A DNA stretch of 64,000 nucleotides from NCBI GenBank assembly GCA_020635285.1, contig JACKAB010000007.1:248001-312000 (forward strand), written 5' to 3'. This DNA is from Ignavibacteriales bacterium. GTDB lineage: Bacteria > Bacteroidota > Ignavibacteria > Ignavibacteriales > Melioribacteraceae. Both the position numbers and the translations under genes were made by a program. The notes below the pieces were generated by a model. It was not told the DNA's origin and did no database searches. It saw nothing but the letters and a program-made list of their open reading frames with translations. Below are positions 18,205 to 28,862 of the stretch, piece after piece; the first letter of the stretch is position 1; every line of letters begins with the position of its first letter.

Positions 18205-19683
18205 TTAATAAGAAAAGATATGACTTTTAAACGGACCTAATTCAATAAATAATCCTTCGTTTATAACTTCATCTGTTTTTCTAAAATAAGTTTTATAATT
18301 TAAAATATCTTTTAACTTAAATTTGGATGGATAATTAATTAGGTTCAGTTCAATTTTGCATTGTGCAACTTCTCTTGAAAAATTTACAACTATCAATCTT
18401 TTTCTTTCTTCATAATTTATTTTCCAAGCTAATATATTTTGATAGGTGCGGTTTGTTTCCCAAGATGGAATCGGATTCAGCATTTCCCATTTTCCGTACT
18501 TAAAAACTTCTGATGAAGTAATTCTAAAAAGTTTATCGTAAAACTCAACCAAATTTGGGTTGTCTTTTTCAATTGGTTCTCTGCCCAGCTGAACAGGAAG
18601 TTTTGTTTTTCTTCCTTCGAGTTGTCCATCATGGAAAAGAGTCATTCCTTTTACAGTACTTGTAATAATTGCCGCAGCTTTTGATTTTTCAATACCCATA
18701 GAAATAACTGCTCTTTCTTCATCGTGGTTTTCAATAAAGCGAATTGATTTTTGTTGGAAATCATGTTCTGCCATTAAATGCGATCTTATTTCCGGCACAT
18801 TTTCACTACGTATTCTATCTAATAATTTTTTATCGTAAGTAAAATCAAAACCTAGTCTTTGTAATTCCCACTCAAGATCCCAATAAGCTTCGCCGATAAA
18901 AACAAAATCATTTCTTAATTTTTTAACATTGCTTATGCAGATTTCCCAAAATTCCTTTTCCGGTTTTTTGTAATTCCCATAAGATAAAACTCCGCCCCAA
19001 GTATTTTCAAAAATATTGTTCAGAGCCAACATTGCCATATCGCACCGGACTCCATCGCACATAGTTGTTAAATTGTTAAGAGTTTCAATCATAATTTGTC
19101 TGGCATTTTCATTAAAATAATTCACTTGGATTGTATCTTGCCAAGCAGGGAAAAAGGGATCTCTTCCGTGTGCAAATATTTTGTTGTTTGGTAATTTAGA
19201 TCTAAAAAAAGTATAGCTATTTCTCTGTAAAAAATCTTCGCTTGCCGATAAGAATAATTCCGGATTTGTTTCAATTAATTGGCTTTCTACACTAAAATGA
19301 TTTGGAACAAAATCTAAAATTAATTTAATGCCTAGTGAGTTTAAGTATTGTTTTAGATCCAGCAATTCTTCTTTAGTTCCAACCAACGGATTAACTTCAT
19401 AAATATCAATTGAGTAAGGTGAGCCGATTACATCTTTCTCGTTCCAATCTTTAAGTGCCCGACCATATTCACTAATTAGTCCGGGCTCAAAACAATAATC
19501 TTTAATAATGTTTTCATTTGTTTTCCAAATTCCCATAAGCCAAACAAAGCTAAAACCCTTTGCATAAAGGTTTTGCCAATACTCTTTTGGCACGTCTTTT
19601 AGAGTTGGCTTTTCGTTTACGGAGTTAAATCTTTTTAGCCATACTCTTGTGTTAATTTCGTAAATATTCTTTTTCTTTTCCAT
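18205..19683 (-). CDS. GH13 alpha-amylase family enzyme
   Basis: 492 residues without a signal peptide, so cytoplasmic. The conserved GH13 regions are in order: LILDFVPNHF (region I), DGVRCDMAML with the nucleophile Asp (II), VFIGEAYWDLE with the acid/base Glu (III) and RFIENHDEERAV with the transition-state Asp (IV). A C-terminal beta domain follows. The enzyme acts on alpha-glucosidic bonds; specificity cannot be assigned. It lies just downstream of dnaG and upstream of a GT2 gene on the same strand. Confidence 0.82.
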   Translation of the reverse strand: MEKKKNIYEINTRVWLKRFNSVNEKPTLKDVPKEYWQNLYAKGFSFVWLMGIWKTNENIIKDYCFEPGLISEYGRALKDWNEKDVIGSPYSIDIYEVNPLVGTKEELLDLKQYLNSLGIKLILDFVPNHFSVESQLIETNPELFLSASEDFLQRNSYTFFRSKLPNNKIFAHGRDPFFPAWQDTIQVNYFNENARQIMIETLNNLTTMCDGVRCDMAMLALNNIFENTWGGVLSYGNYKKPEKEFWEICISNVKKLRNDFVFIGEAYWDLEWELQRLGFDFTYDKKLLDRIRSENVPEIRSHLMAEHDFQQKSIRFIENHDEERAVISMGIEKSKAAAIITSTVKGMTLFHDGQLEGRKTKLPVQLGREPIEKDNPNLVEFYDKLFRITSSEVFKYGKWEMLNPIPSWETNRTYQNILAWKINYEERKRLIVVNFSREVAQCKIELNLINYPSKFKLKDILNYKTYFRKTDEVINEGLFIELGPFKSHIFSY

Positions 19684-19730
19684 TTTGGTTCTTATCTATT
19701 TATTGATTGTTGGGTTTTCATTAAATAGAG

Positions 19731-21599
19731 TTATTGTTGTTTATTAGCTTCTTCATTCTTCATCAAATTTGTTTTTTCTTTTCGTAATTCATCATTCTCT
19801 TTCATTAAATTAAGAACTTCAGGATCGCTTCCCAAATTCCCAATTTTGTTATCGTTCGCTTTTATTTGTTCATCAATTTTAATTAACTGATATTTCTTAA
19901 TTGTATCATTAGCATATTTAACCGGATCACGTTCGACCTTACCACTGCTGCTTCTATCATCCCAAGCTCCGCTTATTTGATATTCGCCAAGAGTAATTGT
20001 TAAAACATAATTTTTAAGTTTTTCGTCTTCAATTTTTTCTATTAAGCTTGCAATATTAACATTGCCCTTAAGATAATCATCATAAACAATTTTTGCCAAT
20101 GTACTTAAAGATTTATTTGTAAAATCTTCAGGAAGAATGGTATCAAAAATTTTACCAATAATTTCTTCGTTGGTGTCAAAAAGCAAATGAATTAATTCTT
20201 TCTCTAATGAAATTAATCTCTTATCACTTTCATTAACAATTTTAGAATTGGGTTTACCGCTTTTTATAACTTGCTGTTCTCTCCTTGTTTCAGTCCGCTG
20301 ATTTTGCGTAAGAAATTTATTAAGCTCAGTTTCTAAAAGTTTTTCTCTCAAATTAAATTTGCGGGAAATTGATCTAATTAACAAGCCTCTTTTTAATTCA
20401 TCATTTACAAAAGCCGCTGATTTAACTAACTCGCGAATAGCCTCCGCTTCTGTTGTGGGATTTTCAAACATTCCTTCCGCTTCATATTGTGAGGTTTGGA
20501 ATTCTAAAAAATTCTTAGCTGTTTTTAAAACTTCCTCAAAATGATCTTTGCCAAATTCATTAATAAATGAATCCGGATCTTCACCTTCCGGCAGACTTAA
20601 CACAGAAACATCAAAATCTTGTTTCAGCAAAATTTCTATACTTCTTAATGATGCTTTCATGCCTGCTGTATCTGCATCAAATAGCACAACTACATTCTTT
20701 GTGTATCTAGAAAGTAAGCGAACTTGGTCATCAGTAAGCGCAGTTCCTGATGAAGCTACAACATTTTTTACACCGTGTTGAAACAGTGCAATTAAATCCA
20801 TGTAACCTTCAACAAGAATTGCTTTGTTTAATTTTCTTATTTCATCTTTGGAGTGGAATAATCCGTAAAGTGTTTTTCTCTTTAAGTATATTGATGATTC
20901 TGGTGAGTTTAAATATTTTGCAGTTTCTTCTTCACCTTGAAAAACTCTACCGCCAAAAGCTATCACTCTGCCATTGGGAGAAAAAATAGGGAAAATTATT
21001 CTGCCTCTAAATTTATCGTAATATTTTCCGCCGTCTTTGGAATCAATCAACCCTAAAGTTTTTGCATTTTCTAAATCAACTTTATTCTCTGTTGCATAGT
21101 TAACAAAATTATCCCAACCATTGGGGGCAAAACCTAATCCGAATATTTTTTGAATTTGGGGCTTAATTTTTCTAAGAGCAAAATAGTCTCTTGCAATTTC
21201 TCCGCCGCTTGTGTTAAATAAATTATTGCTGAAATATTTTGCTGCAAGAATATTTATTTCATATAATTCTTCAAGCTCTGATTGTTGAGAAGAGACTTCT
21301 TCCTCTTCAAAGTTGAGATTTATACCGACTGATTCTGCAATTTCCTGCACAGCTTCCACAAAGGAAATGCTTTTATAATCCATTAAAAACTTATAAACAT
21401 TTCCGCCAGCGTGACAGCCAAAACAATGGAATATTTGCTTCTCCTCACTTACAGTAAAAGATGGAGTTTTCTCCTGATGAAAGGGACAAAGTCCGATAAA
21501 GTTTTTACCACGCTTTCTTAAAGCTACATAAGTTGAAATAATATCAACAATATTTGCCGAGCTTCTGATTTCTTCTATTGTATTTTCCGGAATGCGCAT
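19731..21599 (-). CDS. dnaG: DNA primase
   Basis: 622 residues, normal length. The N-terminal CHC2 zinc finger is CPFHQEKTPSF...FHCFGCHAGGN. The catalytic core contains GLIDSKDGGKYYDKFRGRI and FGGRVF. The TOPRIM part has AILVEGYMDLIAL, VVLFDADTAGMKA and PEGEDPDSFI with the metal-binding acids. A helical C-terminal domain that contacts the helicase (about 440-600) follows. It makes RNA primers for DNA replication. It is divergent from ispG, with about 150 bases between starts that would hold both promoters. Confidence 0.95.
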   Translation of the reverse strand: MRIPENTIEEIRSSANIVDIISTYVALRKRGKNFIGLCPFHQEKTPSFTVSEEKQIFHCFGCHAGGNVYKFLMDYKSISFVEAVQEIAESVGINLNFEEEEVSSQQSELEELYEINILAAKYFSNNLFNTSGGEIARDYFALRKIKPQIQKIFGLGFAPNGWDNFVNYATENKVDLENAKTLGLIDSKDGGKYYDKFRGRIIFPIFSPNGRVIAFGGRVFQGEEETAKYLNSPESSIYLKRKTLYGLFHSKDEIRKLNKAILVEGYMDLIALFQHGVKNVVASSGTALTDDQVRLLSRYTKNVVVLFDADTAGMKASLRSIEILLKQDFDVSVLSLPEGEDPDSFINEFGKDHFEEVLKTAKNFLEFQTSQYEAEGMFENPTTEAEAIRELVKSAAFVNDELKRGLLIRSISRKFNLREKLLETELNKFLTQNQRTETRREQQVIKSGKPNSKIVNESDKRLISLEKELIHLLFDTNEEIIGKIFDTILPEDFTNKSLSTLAKIVYDDYLKGNVNIASLIEKIEDEKLKNYVLTITLGEYQISGAWDDRSSSGKVERDPVKYANDTIKKYQLIKIDEQIKANDNKIGNLGSDPEVLNLMKENDELRKEKTNLMKNEEANKQQ

Positions 21600-21749
21600 T
21601 GTTTTTAGTTGTTAAAATGTTTATCAATTGGTGGAAGTTTTGTGATGTTAAAATAACACAAAATTATATCAAATATTAAAAATGTGGTAATGAAAATGGT
21701 TAATTGTATTTGTTATATTTGTAAATAAAAAATTACGAAAGAAGATTAG

Positions 21750-23688
21750 ATGAATAACACGAATAAATACTGCAACAGCTTAACTGAATACAGCCGATTC
21801 AAAACTCGCGAAGTTAAAATTGGAGATATTCCACTTGGCGGAAATAATCCAATTCGAATTCAGTCTATGACAACTACTTTTACTATGGATACAATTGCTA
21901 CGGTTGAGCAGACGATTAGAATGGTTAAATCCGGCTGTGAGTATGTTAGAATTACTGCGCCAAGTATGAACGAAGCAAAAAACTTAAAAAATATTAAAGA
22001 CGAATTAAGAAAACGTGGTTACTCAGTTCCGTTAATTGCCGACATTCATTTTACTCCAAATGCTGCAGAAGAAGCCGCAAGAATTGTTGAAAAAGTTAGA
22101 GTAAATCCCGGCAATTACGTTGATAAGAAAAAATTTGAGCAAATTGAATACACAGATTCTCAATATTATGAAGAAATAGAAAGAATTAGAAAACGTTTTT
22201 CTCCCCTTGTAAAAATCTGCAAAGAGTACGGAACGGCAATGCGAATAGGCACAAACCACGGTTCGCTTTCAGATAGAATTATGAGCAGATACGGAGACAC
22301 GCCGCTTGGAATGGTTGAATCGGCATTAGAATTTTTGCGAATCTGCGAAGAATTAAATTACCACGATATTGTTCTTTCTATGAAGGCGAGCAACACGCAA
22401 GTTATGGTTCAGGCTTACAGATTACTTGTTAACAAAATGATTGAAGAAAATATGAATTATCCGCTTCACTTGGGAGTTACAGAAGCAGGGGACGGGGAAG
22501 ATGGAAGAATTAAATCATCTGTTGGAATTGGAACTTTGCTGGAAGACGGACTCGGCGATACAATTCGCGTTTCACTTACAGAAGAGCCGGAAGCTGAAGC
22601 CCCAGTTGCTATTGCCTTAGCTAATAGATATAAAACTCGCACACCACATGAAGAGATTAAAGAAGTAACAACACTAACTTACGATCCGTTTAGTTATTTA
22701 AAAATTCCATCTAACCTAATTAATAATTTTGGCGATAAGAATTCGCCACGGGTTATTGCAGATTTATCCTTTAAAGAAATTGTTAATGATGATTTGAAAA
22801 AACTTGGATTAACTTACTTGCCTGATTTAGACAAATGGAATATTGGAGATCAAGCACCGGATTATATCTTTGCGGGTGATCAGAAAGTGAATACAAATCT
22901 TCCGGAAAGTTTAGATATAATTCTGAATTACAAAACTTGGCTTAGCAATTCTGATAATCATAAATTTCATCCTTTCTTTACATTTGAAGAATTTGTAAAA
23001 AATAATTCAAAACAAGGAATTATAAATTTTGTTGAAATTTCAATTGATGATGTTTTTAATCCAACATTTAAAAAAGTAAGTGAGAATAAAAATATAGTTT
23101 TTGTTTTAACAACAAAGAACAAACACGGTTTACCTGAGCAAAGAAGAGTCTTTATTGAACTTGCTGAATTAGGAGCTAATCAACCGGTGGTTATAAAAAA
23201 GAGATTATGATATTACTGATTATGACAAACTTCAATTATTTGCGGCGACAGATTTAGGCGGATTATTTATAGACGGATTTGGAGATGGAGTTTGGCTGAA
23301 AAATAATAATGATAAAATTTCTGCTAAAGATATTAACAGAGTTTTATTTGGTGTTTTACAAGCAGCTCGAGTTAGAATAAGTAAAACTGAATATATTGCT
23401 TGTCCATCTTGTGGAAGAACGCTTTTTGATTTAGTTGAAGTAACAAATAAAATTCGTTCTAGAACAGGTCACTTAAAAGGTGTTAAGATTGGAATAATGG
23501 GCTGTATTGTAAACGGACCTGGAGAAATGGCTGATGCAGATTACGGTTATGTTGGTTCCGGTCCCGGAAAAATTACTCTTTATCGCGGCAAAGAAGTTAT
23601 TAAAAAAAGTGTTCCATCAGAAAAAGCGGTTGATGGATTAATTGATTTGATTAAAGAAGATGGAGTTTGGATTGAGCCTAACGTATAG
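21750..23688 (+). CDS. ispG: 4-hydroxy-3-methylbut-2-enyl diphosphate synthase, large form, frameshifted
   Basis: Penultimate step of the MEP isoprenoid pathway, reducing MEcPP to HMBPP with a [4Fe-4S] cluster. The TIM-barrel domain has NPIRIQSMTTT, PLIADIHFTP and EAGDGEDGRIKSS. A large insert (about residues 300-480) marks the three-domain form of plants, Chlamydiae and Bacteroidota. The C-terminal iron-sulfur domain has ACPSCGRTLFD and GCIVNGPGEMADADYG. One extra A in the A6 run near 23200 splits the gene; removing it joins PVVIKRDYDITDYD. Repaired length is about 645 residues, right for the large form. An AAGAAG-type site precedes ATG 21750. Confidence 0.93.
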
Positions 23689-23825
23689 ATGTGAGTATTG
23701 AGAATCAAGTATTAAGACGAAATATGTGAAAACGTAAAAACAAAGAAGTGACAAAACGAAAAGGGAAAAAGAATAAAAACGCGTAAACAAAATTTAGGAC
23801 TTGATAGAATAGAAAAACAAAAAGA

Positions 23826-23858
23826 TTTTACCACAGAGGTCACGGAGAAACACAGAAA
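23826..23858. repeat. ACCACAGAGGTCACGGAG-type intergenic repeat
   Basis: A short segment reading TTTTACCACAGAGGTCACGG and then AGAAACACAG resembles a dispersed sequence often seen between genes in this and related phyla. Only one copy lies in this window, so its repeat nature is from general knowledge. The rest of the 230-base gap after ispG shows nothing. Confidence 0.35.
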
Positions 23859-23920
23859 AAAAATAAAGACCATTTTTTTAATTTTGCAATATTTCTAATT
23901 TTAAATTCTTGAAATTTTCT

Positions 23921-26560
23921 TTATAAATCCAACCAATAAGAGAATTTAGCAAGGAATATATTATTAGTTTCTGCACCTAATAAATCATTAAAATCTCTGC
24001 CAAACTTAAATTCACCAGGATGATCATAATTTGCTCTATCATGTGACCAGACTAAATAGAAAATTGAGCCTGGTAAAACTTCCCATCTATAAACTAAAGT
24101 TCCTCTAATTGATTTATAATTAAAGTCCGGATTTGAAAAAGAAAATATCTCTGCCGGTCCATTACCGTCTGGATCAATAATGTATTCATCATCTTCGGGA
24201 TTATAGCTAACAGAGCCAACATTATCGTACTCATTAAAATTCATTGTTGATGGCTGTGCCAATTCCTTAAAATTAGTATATGTTCCAACTGACATTAAAG
24301 GTTGTAAGTAAAGTTGTAAACTCATTTTCGGTGTCATAATCCAATTTAATCGGATATTTGCAGAAATTGTTTTATAATCAATATCTCCAAAGACATATCT
24401 ATTCTTGAAAGTGTTTGTTGCATATGGATCACTAAAATTATTAACCCATTGTCGCTTACCTTTATCGATATTGTATTCCGGACCGACTGAAAGACTAATT
24501 TGGCTGCTGGGCTTCCATTCAATATATGTTTCAAAGCTAAAACTATTTTCATGCATAGCATTGTTTTGATAACCGGTTTCAATACCAAAGGTAATATCTT
24601 TTCTGTTGTCTGATTCCATCTCAATTTCAACAAAATATTCAGAGGGATTTTTTGATAAAGGCCCGCCTCGTGTAAGAGATTTGGTATACTCTTCAAAATT
24701 GTAGCTTGCAATCATTCCAATACTATAGTAGTTCAGAAATTGTAATAAACCTCGCATCCAAATACCATTATTTAGATTATTCCCTTCAAAATCATAGTCT
24801 TCAAAATGAGCAAAATATAAAAATTTTTGTCTGAATGTACTATCTGGCTGGAACCATCTATATCCTAATACTGTATGAGCATTTATTTTATCTGCCATCC
24901 ATTGATATCCTAAATCGCTATTTTCAAATCCAGGTGATACTGCACCAATAGCAGCATTGAGATAGAAATTTCCTTTTTGTTTATTAAGCGCTAACCTAGT
25001 ATAAAAACCGCCCAAAGTTGTACGGTTTGAATCAAGAGTAATATAAGTTGCGTCAGGTCGTTGAAAATATCGATAAGGTTTTTCTTGAATATTCACAAGT
25101 GCATCTTTGCTTCCATTAATGTGAGATCCCGCTAAATAACCGGTTAATACATAAGTTCTTGAGGTATCTAAAAAAGACCACCCATCAACTCCAAATGTAT
25201 ATGCGTTTTTAGCTAGATTATTTGATAGATCGTCAGTTCTCAAATCACGGTTGGCAGATGTAAAAATAATTCCAAGAGACTGTCGGCTATCATTAAACTC
25301 TTTTTGAGTTCTTAAAATTCCGTAGTGGCTGAAAGGCTCAATTTCATGATCTGTTTTAATATTGTTATTTGAAAGCGTAGCATAGGTTCTCTCTGTAAAC
25401 GCACTTAATCCTCCAATCGACCAAGTCTCATCAACTTTTCCGGTAAGTTTTGCGGCCCCTAAAATTCTGGTTTCTTGTGGGTAGTTTGCATAATTATTAT
25501 CAGGAATATCTCCACTCGGTGAACGTCCAACTCTTCTTGAATAAAAAAGTTGTGGACTGCCAAAATTAAATCCCCAATTATTATTTGCACCACCTTGACC
25601 AAAATTGAATAAATGCTGCCCTTCAATAAAAAAAGGTCTCTTTTCATCATAAAAAGTTTCAAACGCAGAGAGATTTACTACTGCAGGATCAACTTCAACT
25701 TGACCAAAATCCGGATTTACTGTTGCTGCAATATTAAAACTACTGCCTAGACCAATTTTAAAATCTGCTCCTAAAGTAGTCTTATACTGATTTCCAGAGT
25801 AAAATGGATCACCGGAATCATGCACTAAATACTGTGCTTTCTGAACGAAATATGGTAAAACTTCAAATCTTTGTTTTGGCTGAATCCCATCTAAACCTAC
25901 TAAATCAGCAAAGCGAGAAACAAAACCGCTTTCTGTACTGGGGATCATTACAAGAAATGAATTTTCATTTCTTCGCTTAATATCTCTATTCAAGTTTATT
26001 CCCCAAACCATATTATCTTCTTCTTTAAATCTAAGTTGAGAAAATGGGATTTTAATTTCAACTGACCAGCCATCATCATTAATTTTGGTTTTAGATTCCC
26101 AAATTCCATCCCATGAATCATCCATCCAGCCGTCATTGTAAAGAGTCCCATCGGCAATTGAACCTCCAGCATTAACGGCAAAAAAGTATCCAGTTCTATC
26201 ATCATTATACGGATCCATATATATCCATAACCAATCGGAACTTATAATATTATCTCTGCGCATTAAATTTTGATCAATTGTTTCAGGTTTTGAATCAAAG
26301 AAATTTGCGCTAAAATATAAATTTTCATTATCGTATGTAATCCAAACTTCTGAATCTTCGGTGGCTGGTTTCCCTTCATCGGGAATTTTTTGAGTAAAAT
26401 CTTTTACGGGTATATTTTTATAAACTGGTTCATTTAAAACACCATCTAAATTAATAGTTTCATCTGTTTTATAAGCTCTTACTTGCTGGTTAGCCGGTTT
26501 ACTTTTTGCTAACATTTGTATTAGAAGTGCAAATGTTAATAATAGAAAATATCTTTTCAT
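23921..26560 (-). CDS. DUF5916/CBM9-like outer-membrane beta-barrel protein
   Basis: 879 residues. After a signal peptide (MKRYFLLLTFALLIQMLAKS) residues about 30-215 form a CBM9-like fold: INLDGVLNEPVYKN, VWITYDNENLYFSANFFDSK, and a DGWSVEIKIPFSQLRF strand. The remainder is rich in alternating aromatic and polar strands (KTISANIRLNWIMTPKMSLQL) and ends in aromatic residues (LAKFSYWLDL), as in an outer-membrane barrel. This is the architecture of DUF5916 proteins, which are surface-associated and of unproven function. No co-oriented neighbour is close. Confidence 0.8.
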   Translation of the reverse strand: MKRYFLLLTFALLIQMLAKSKPANQQVRAYKTDETINLDGVLNEPVYKNIPVKDFTQKIPDEGKPATEDSEVWITYDNENLYFSANFFDSKPETIDQNLMRRDNIISSDWLWIYMDPYNDDRTGYFFAVNAGGSIADGTLYNDGWMDDSWDGIWESKTKINDDGWSVEIKIPFSQLRFKEEDNMVWGINLNRDIKRRNENSFLVMIPSTESGFVSRFADLVGLDGIQPKQRFEVLPYFVQKAQYLVHDSGDPFYSGNQYKTTLGADFKIGLGSSFNIAATVNPDFGQVEVDPAVVNLSAFETFYDEKRPFFIEGQHLFNFGQGGANNNWGFNFGSPQLFYSRRVGRSPSGDIPDNNYANYPQETRILGAAKLTGKVDETWSIGGLSAFTERTYATLSNNNIKTDHEIEPFSHYGILRTQKEFNDSRQSLGIIFTSANRDLRTDDLSNNLAKNAYTFGVDGWSFLDTSRTYVLTGYLAGSHINGSKDALVNIQEKPYRYFQRPDATYITLDSNRTTLGGFYTRLALNKQKGNFYLNAAIGAVSPGFENSDLGYQWMADKINAHTVLGYRWFQPDSTFRQKFLYFAHFEDYDFEGNNLNNGIWMRGLLQFLNYYSIGMIASYNFEEYTKSLTRGGPLSKNPSEYFVEIEMESDNRKDITFGIETGYQNNAMHENSFSFETYIEWKPSSQISLSVGPEYNIDKGKRQWVNNFSDPYATNTFKNRYVFGDIDYKTISANIRLNWIMTPKMSLQLYLQPLMSVGTYTNFKELAQPSTMNFNEYDNVGSVSYNPEDDEYIIDPDGNGPAEIFSFSNPDFNYKSIRGTLVYRWEVLPGSIFYLVWSHDRANYDHPGEFKFGRDFNDLLGAETNNIFLAKFSYWLDL

Positions 26561-26728
26561 TAATACCCTTTTTAAATTGTAAACGATGAAAGCATTTATT
26601 TATTGTATTAGATGAATCAAATAAAAAAAGTTAGGTGTGGTGTAAAAAAACGAGATAAATTTATGACCTTGCCAATGCTAAAATCAATCAAGTATCTTTC
26701 TCATCACAATAAACAAAAAGGATGTAAC

Positions 26729-26970
26729 TTGAAATTACTTAAAATATATTTTGCAGTAATTATTTTTTCTTTTTAATTATAAAATGTTCTTCGTCAACAG
26801 AACCTACAAATACAAATTCACCTTCAGACCATACAGTAAATAAAAATGGAGTGATGCATAAGAGCGGTTTATCAGATCCGTTAACAAATTGTGTAGACTG
26901 CCATGGCTCTGAGTTAAAAGGAGGAACAACGGGTGTTTCATGTTTTTCTTGTCATGGAAAAAAATGGTGA
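26729..26970 (+). CDS. Small di-haem c-type cytochrome lipoprotein, frameshifted
   Basis: TTG at 26729 (AAAAGG upstream) gives LKLLKIYFAVIIFSF. After restoring one T near 26775 it reads LIIKCSSSTEPTN, a lipobox Cys, then NCVDCHGSEL and SCFSCHGKKW at the end. The two CxxCH motifs bind two c-haems within about 80 residues. It would be lipid-anchored in the periplasm or outer membrane and could carry electrons. Too small to place in a named family. Confidence 0.6.
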
Positions 26971-26992
26971 TAATAATTGTTAAATTTATTAA

Positions 26993-27023
26993 AACCTCTA
27001 AGTATTTTACATCCTTAGAGGTT
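26993..27023. terminator. Bidirectional hairpin terminator
   Basis: AACCTCTAAG (26993-27002) and CTTAGAGGTT (27014-27023) form a perfect 10-base stem between the converging cytochrome and DUF4252 genes. It is flanked by AT-rich sequence on both sides. Confidence 0.65.
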
Positions 27024-27033
27024 TAGATAAAAT

Positions 27034-27582
27034 TCAACTATGATCTGCCATTTTAAAATTATGTCCATGTTCTTTTATTACAAGCTCTATTATTGATCCT
27101 AAGCTGCCTTGAAGTTTTACCATTACCAATTCTTCATTAGTTAATGTTATTACAAATATTTCTTCAATATCATCTGGGTTTTCTTCTTTAACAAAAACTC
27201 CAACCATTTCATTTCCGTCGATAGATTTTACTACTGATTTCCAATCTTCATCAACAATTGAATTAGTAATTGAAGTTAACAACGATATAGACGGTTTGGA
27301 AAAATGACTTAGCCTGTCATAAATGCCAATGTGTATATTGCGTACTTTTGAAAGCATTTCATCAACATTCTCTTCAGTATCAGCAAATTTTACAAATTGG
27401 CTTGCAAGAAAAAATCCAACCGGACCAATTGAAAACTCAAATTGTCTGTCAAAATCATCATCTAAACTGCTGATAATTTTTGTTCGAATATTTTTAAACT
27501 CTTGATTAACCCCAATACAGCTAGTGCTTAAAAGAGATATTAAGATAAAAATGATAATATGATATTTCTTATTGTTTTTCAT
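27034..27582 (-). CDS. DUF4252-like lipoprotein
   Basis: 182 residues. The signal ends LLSTSC, a lipobox, so it is a lipoprotein. The body (KNIHIGIYDRL, DWKSVVKSIDGNEMVGVFVKE, EEIFVITLTNEELVMVKLQG) matches DUF4252, a Bacteroidota family usually encoded beside ECF sigma factors. Last gene of the sigma operon, about 190 bases from the paralogue upstream; that gap contains the small hairpin TCCCTC-GCAA-GAGGGGA and no gene. Confidence 0.65.
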   Translation of the reverse strand: MKNNKKYHIIIFILISLLSTSCIGVNQEFKNIRTKIISSLDDDFDRQFEFSIGPVGFFLASQFVKFADTEENVDEMLSKVRNIHIGIYDRLSHFSKPSISLLTSITNSIVDEDWKSVVKSIDGNEMVGVFVKEENPDDIEEIFVITLTNEELVMVKLQGSLGSIIELVIKEHGHNFKMADHS

Positions 27583-27769
27583 TTCATCCCCATAAAATAA
27601 TATTTCAATTTATAAACGAATATCTGAATAAATTATGATAATATTTGAAAAAGCAAACACCACTAATTCCCTCGCAAGAGGGGACTTTTCTAAATCTTTT
27701 ATTCGGATATTGGACATTCTTTGTTCATTATTGATTGTTGATCTTTTTACATTTACACAATCATCTAAC

Positions 27770-28324
27770 TTAGTCTTTATCTTTCTTAATATCATCCAAT
27801 CCGGGAATATCAAACTTTTTACCTAACTTTCCTAAAGCATCCATATTTATTGAACCGACAATATTTACAAATGCAGCATCACCATGTTCATCAACAGTAA
27901 CAACTGTTAGACCAACAAACTCATCATCGCCGGCAGTTTTAAGGTAAACGTTTGCAACTTCACCTTTAGATTTTGTTTTTACGATTCTATCCCATTTTTT
28001 GTTCATCAAATCTTTATCAATGGAATTTGCTCGAGCTATTAATTGTGCAGAGTTTGATGGAGTAACTTCAAAAGTATTTACTTTTATAAGTTTTAATCCG
28101 CCAATTAAACCGGAAAGTTCTTCATCATCATCAGTAAATTTAGAAACCATTCTTAATAATTTTTCTTCTATTAAGATTTCAGTAACTTCTTCGCCATCTT
28201 GCATTGAAGAAAGATCGCCAAAGTTTACAAATCCCGGATATTTTGAATAATCAGATTCTTGAGCAGAAATATTAACTGTTAAAAAAATCATTAATATTGC
28301 GAGTGTTTTAATTAATGTTTTCAT
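27770..28324 (-). CDS. DUF4252-like exported protein
   Basis: 184 residues with a cleavable signal (MKTLIKTLAILMIFLTVNISAQ). The body has EEVTEILIEEKLLRMVSKF and a long mixed fold ending DEFVGLTVVTVDEHGDAAFVNIVGSI, typical of DUF4252. It is paralogous to the lipoprotein downstream. Its start lies inside the end of the membrane regulator gene (17-base overlap), so the two are translationally linked. Probably a cell-envelope output or feedback component of the sigma factor system. Confidence 0.68.
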   Translation of the reverse strand: MKTLIKTLAILMIFLTVNISAQESDYSKYPGFVNFGDLSSMQDGEEVTEILIEEKLLRMVSKFTDDDEELSGLIGGLKLIKVNTFEVTPSNSAQLIARANSIDKDLMNKKWDRIVKTKSKGEVANVYLKTAGDDEFVGLTVVTVDEHGDAAFVNIVGSINMDALGKLGKKFDIPGLDDIKKDKD

Positions 28325-28862
28325 TTTTATTTTCTCCTTTTAGATATTCATTTACTAAGTTAAAGCTTTGTTTAATTGGTCTGCTCACTCTATCTGTAAG
28401 CACTTCTTTTTCAACTGTATTTTTTGTTTTGTTGAGTACACTTGCCACTAAAGCGAATGACTGTTTTACTTGCTCGTCAGCAAGCTCGATTTGTTGCTTA
28501 GTATACTGCTGTTTTATTTCAGGACGGTTAATAATAAAAGTTGATATAACTGCCATTATTATTACGCCTAAAACTGCTCCCGAAAAAACTGGTCTTCTAA
28601 ATATTATTGAATATATATCCGTAAGCATTGATTTAGACTGAACAGTTTTTGAGTTTATTGAATTTGTAACTTTTTCAATTATATTATCCGGACATTCTTC
28701 AAATCCCAAATTATGAGTTGTATTAGCGGAGTGCTTGTATTCATTAAGTAAATTTTTTACTTCACCATCTTTTTTTGCTAAAAAGTAGATGCTAATTTTG
28801 TCTTTTAATGAAGCATCTCCGTAAGCAACTGAAATTATTTTATTTAAAAGTTCCTCTTTCAC
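28308..28862 (-). CDS. Single-pass membrane protein, candidate anti-sigma factor
   Basis: 184 residues. A cytoplasmic N-terminal part of about 100 residues is followed by one membrane helix (PVFSGAVLGVIIMAVISTFII) and a short periplasmic tail. Start GTG at 28862 directly follows the sigma-factor stop, with GAAGAGGTGG as ribosome-binding site. The position after an ECF sigma gene and the topology suggest an anti-sigma factor. No zinc-type HxxxCxxC anti-sigma motif is seen, so this is inference from context. Confidence 0.55.
   Translation of the reverse strand: MKEELLNKIISVAYGDASLKDKISIYFLAKKDGEVKNLLNEYKHSANTTHNLGFEECPDNIIEKVTNSINSKTVQSKSMLTDIYSIIFRRPVFSGAVLGVIIMAVISTFIINRPEIKQQYTKQQIELADEQVKQSFALVASVLNKTKNTVEKEVLTDRVSRPIKQSFNLVNEYLKGENKNENIN

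Noticed and set aside
27668..27684. TCCCTC-GCAA-GAGGGGA hairpin between DUF4252 genes as a terminator
   Set aside because: No T tract on either strand and it lies within an apparent operon; noted only in the neighbouring gene entry.
27610..27813. 67-codon frame between the two DUF4252 genes
   Set aside because: It begins inside the upstream DUF4252 gene in another frame and has no signal, domain or ribosome-binding site.
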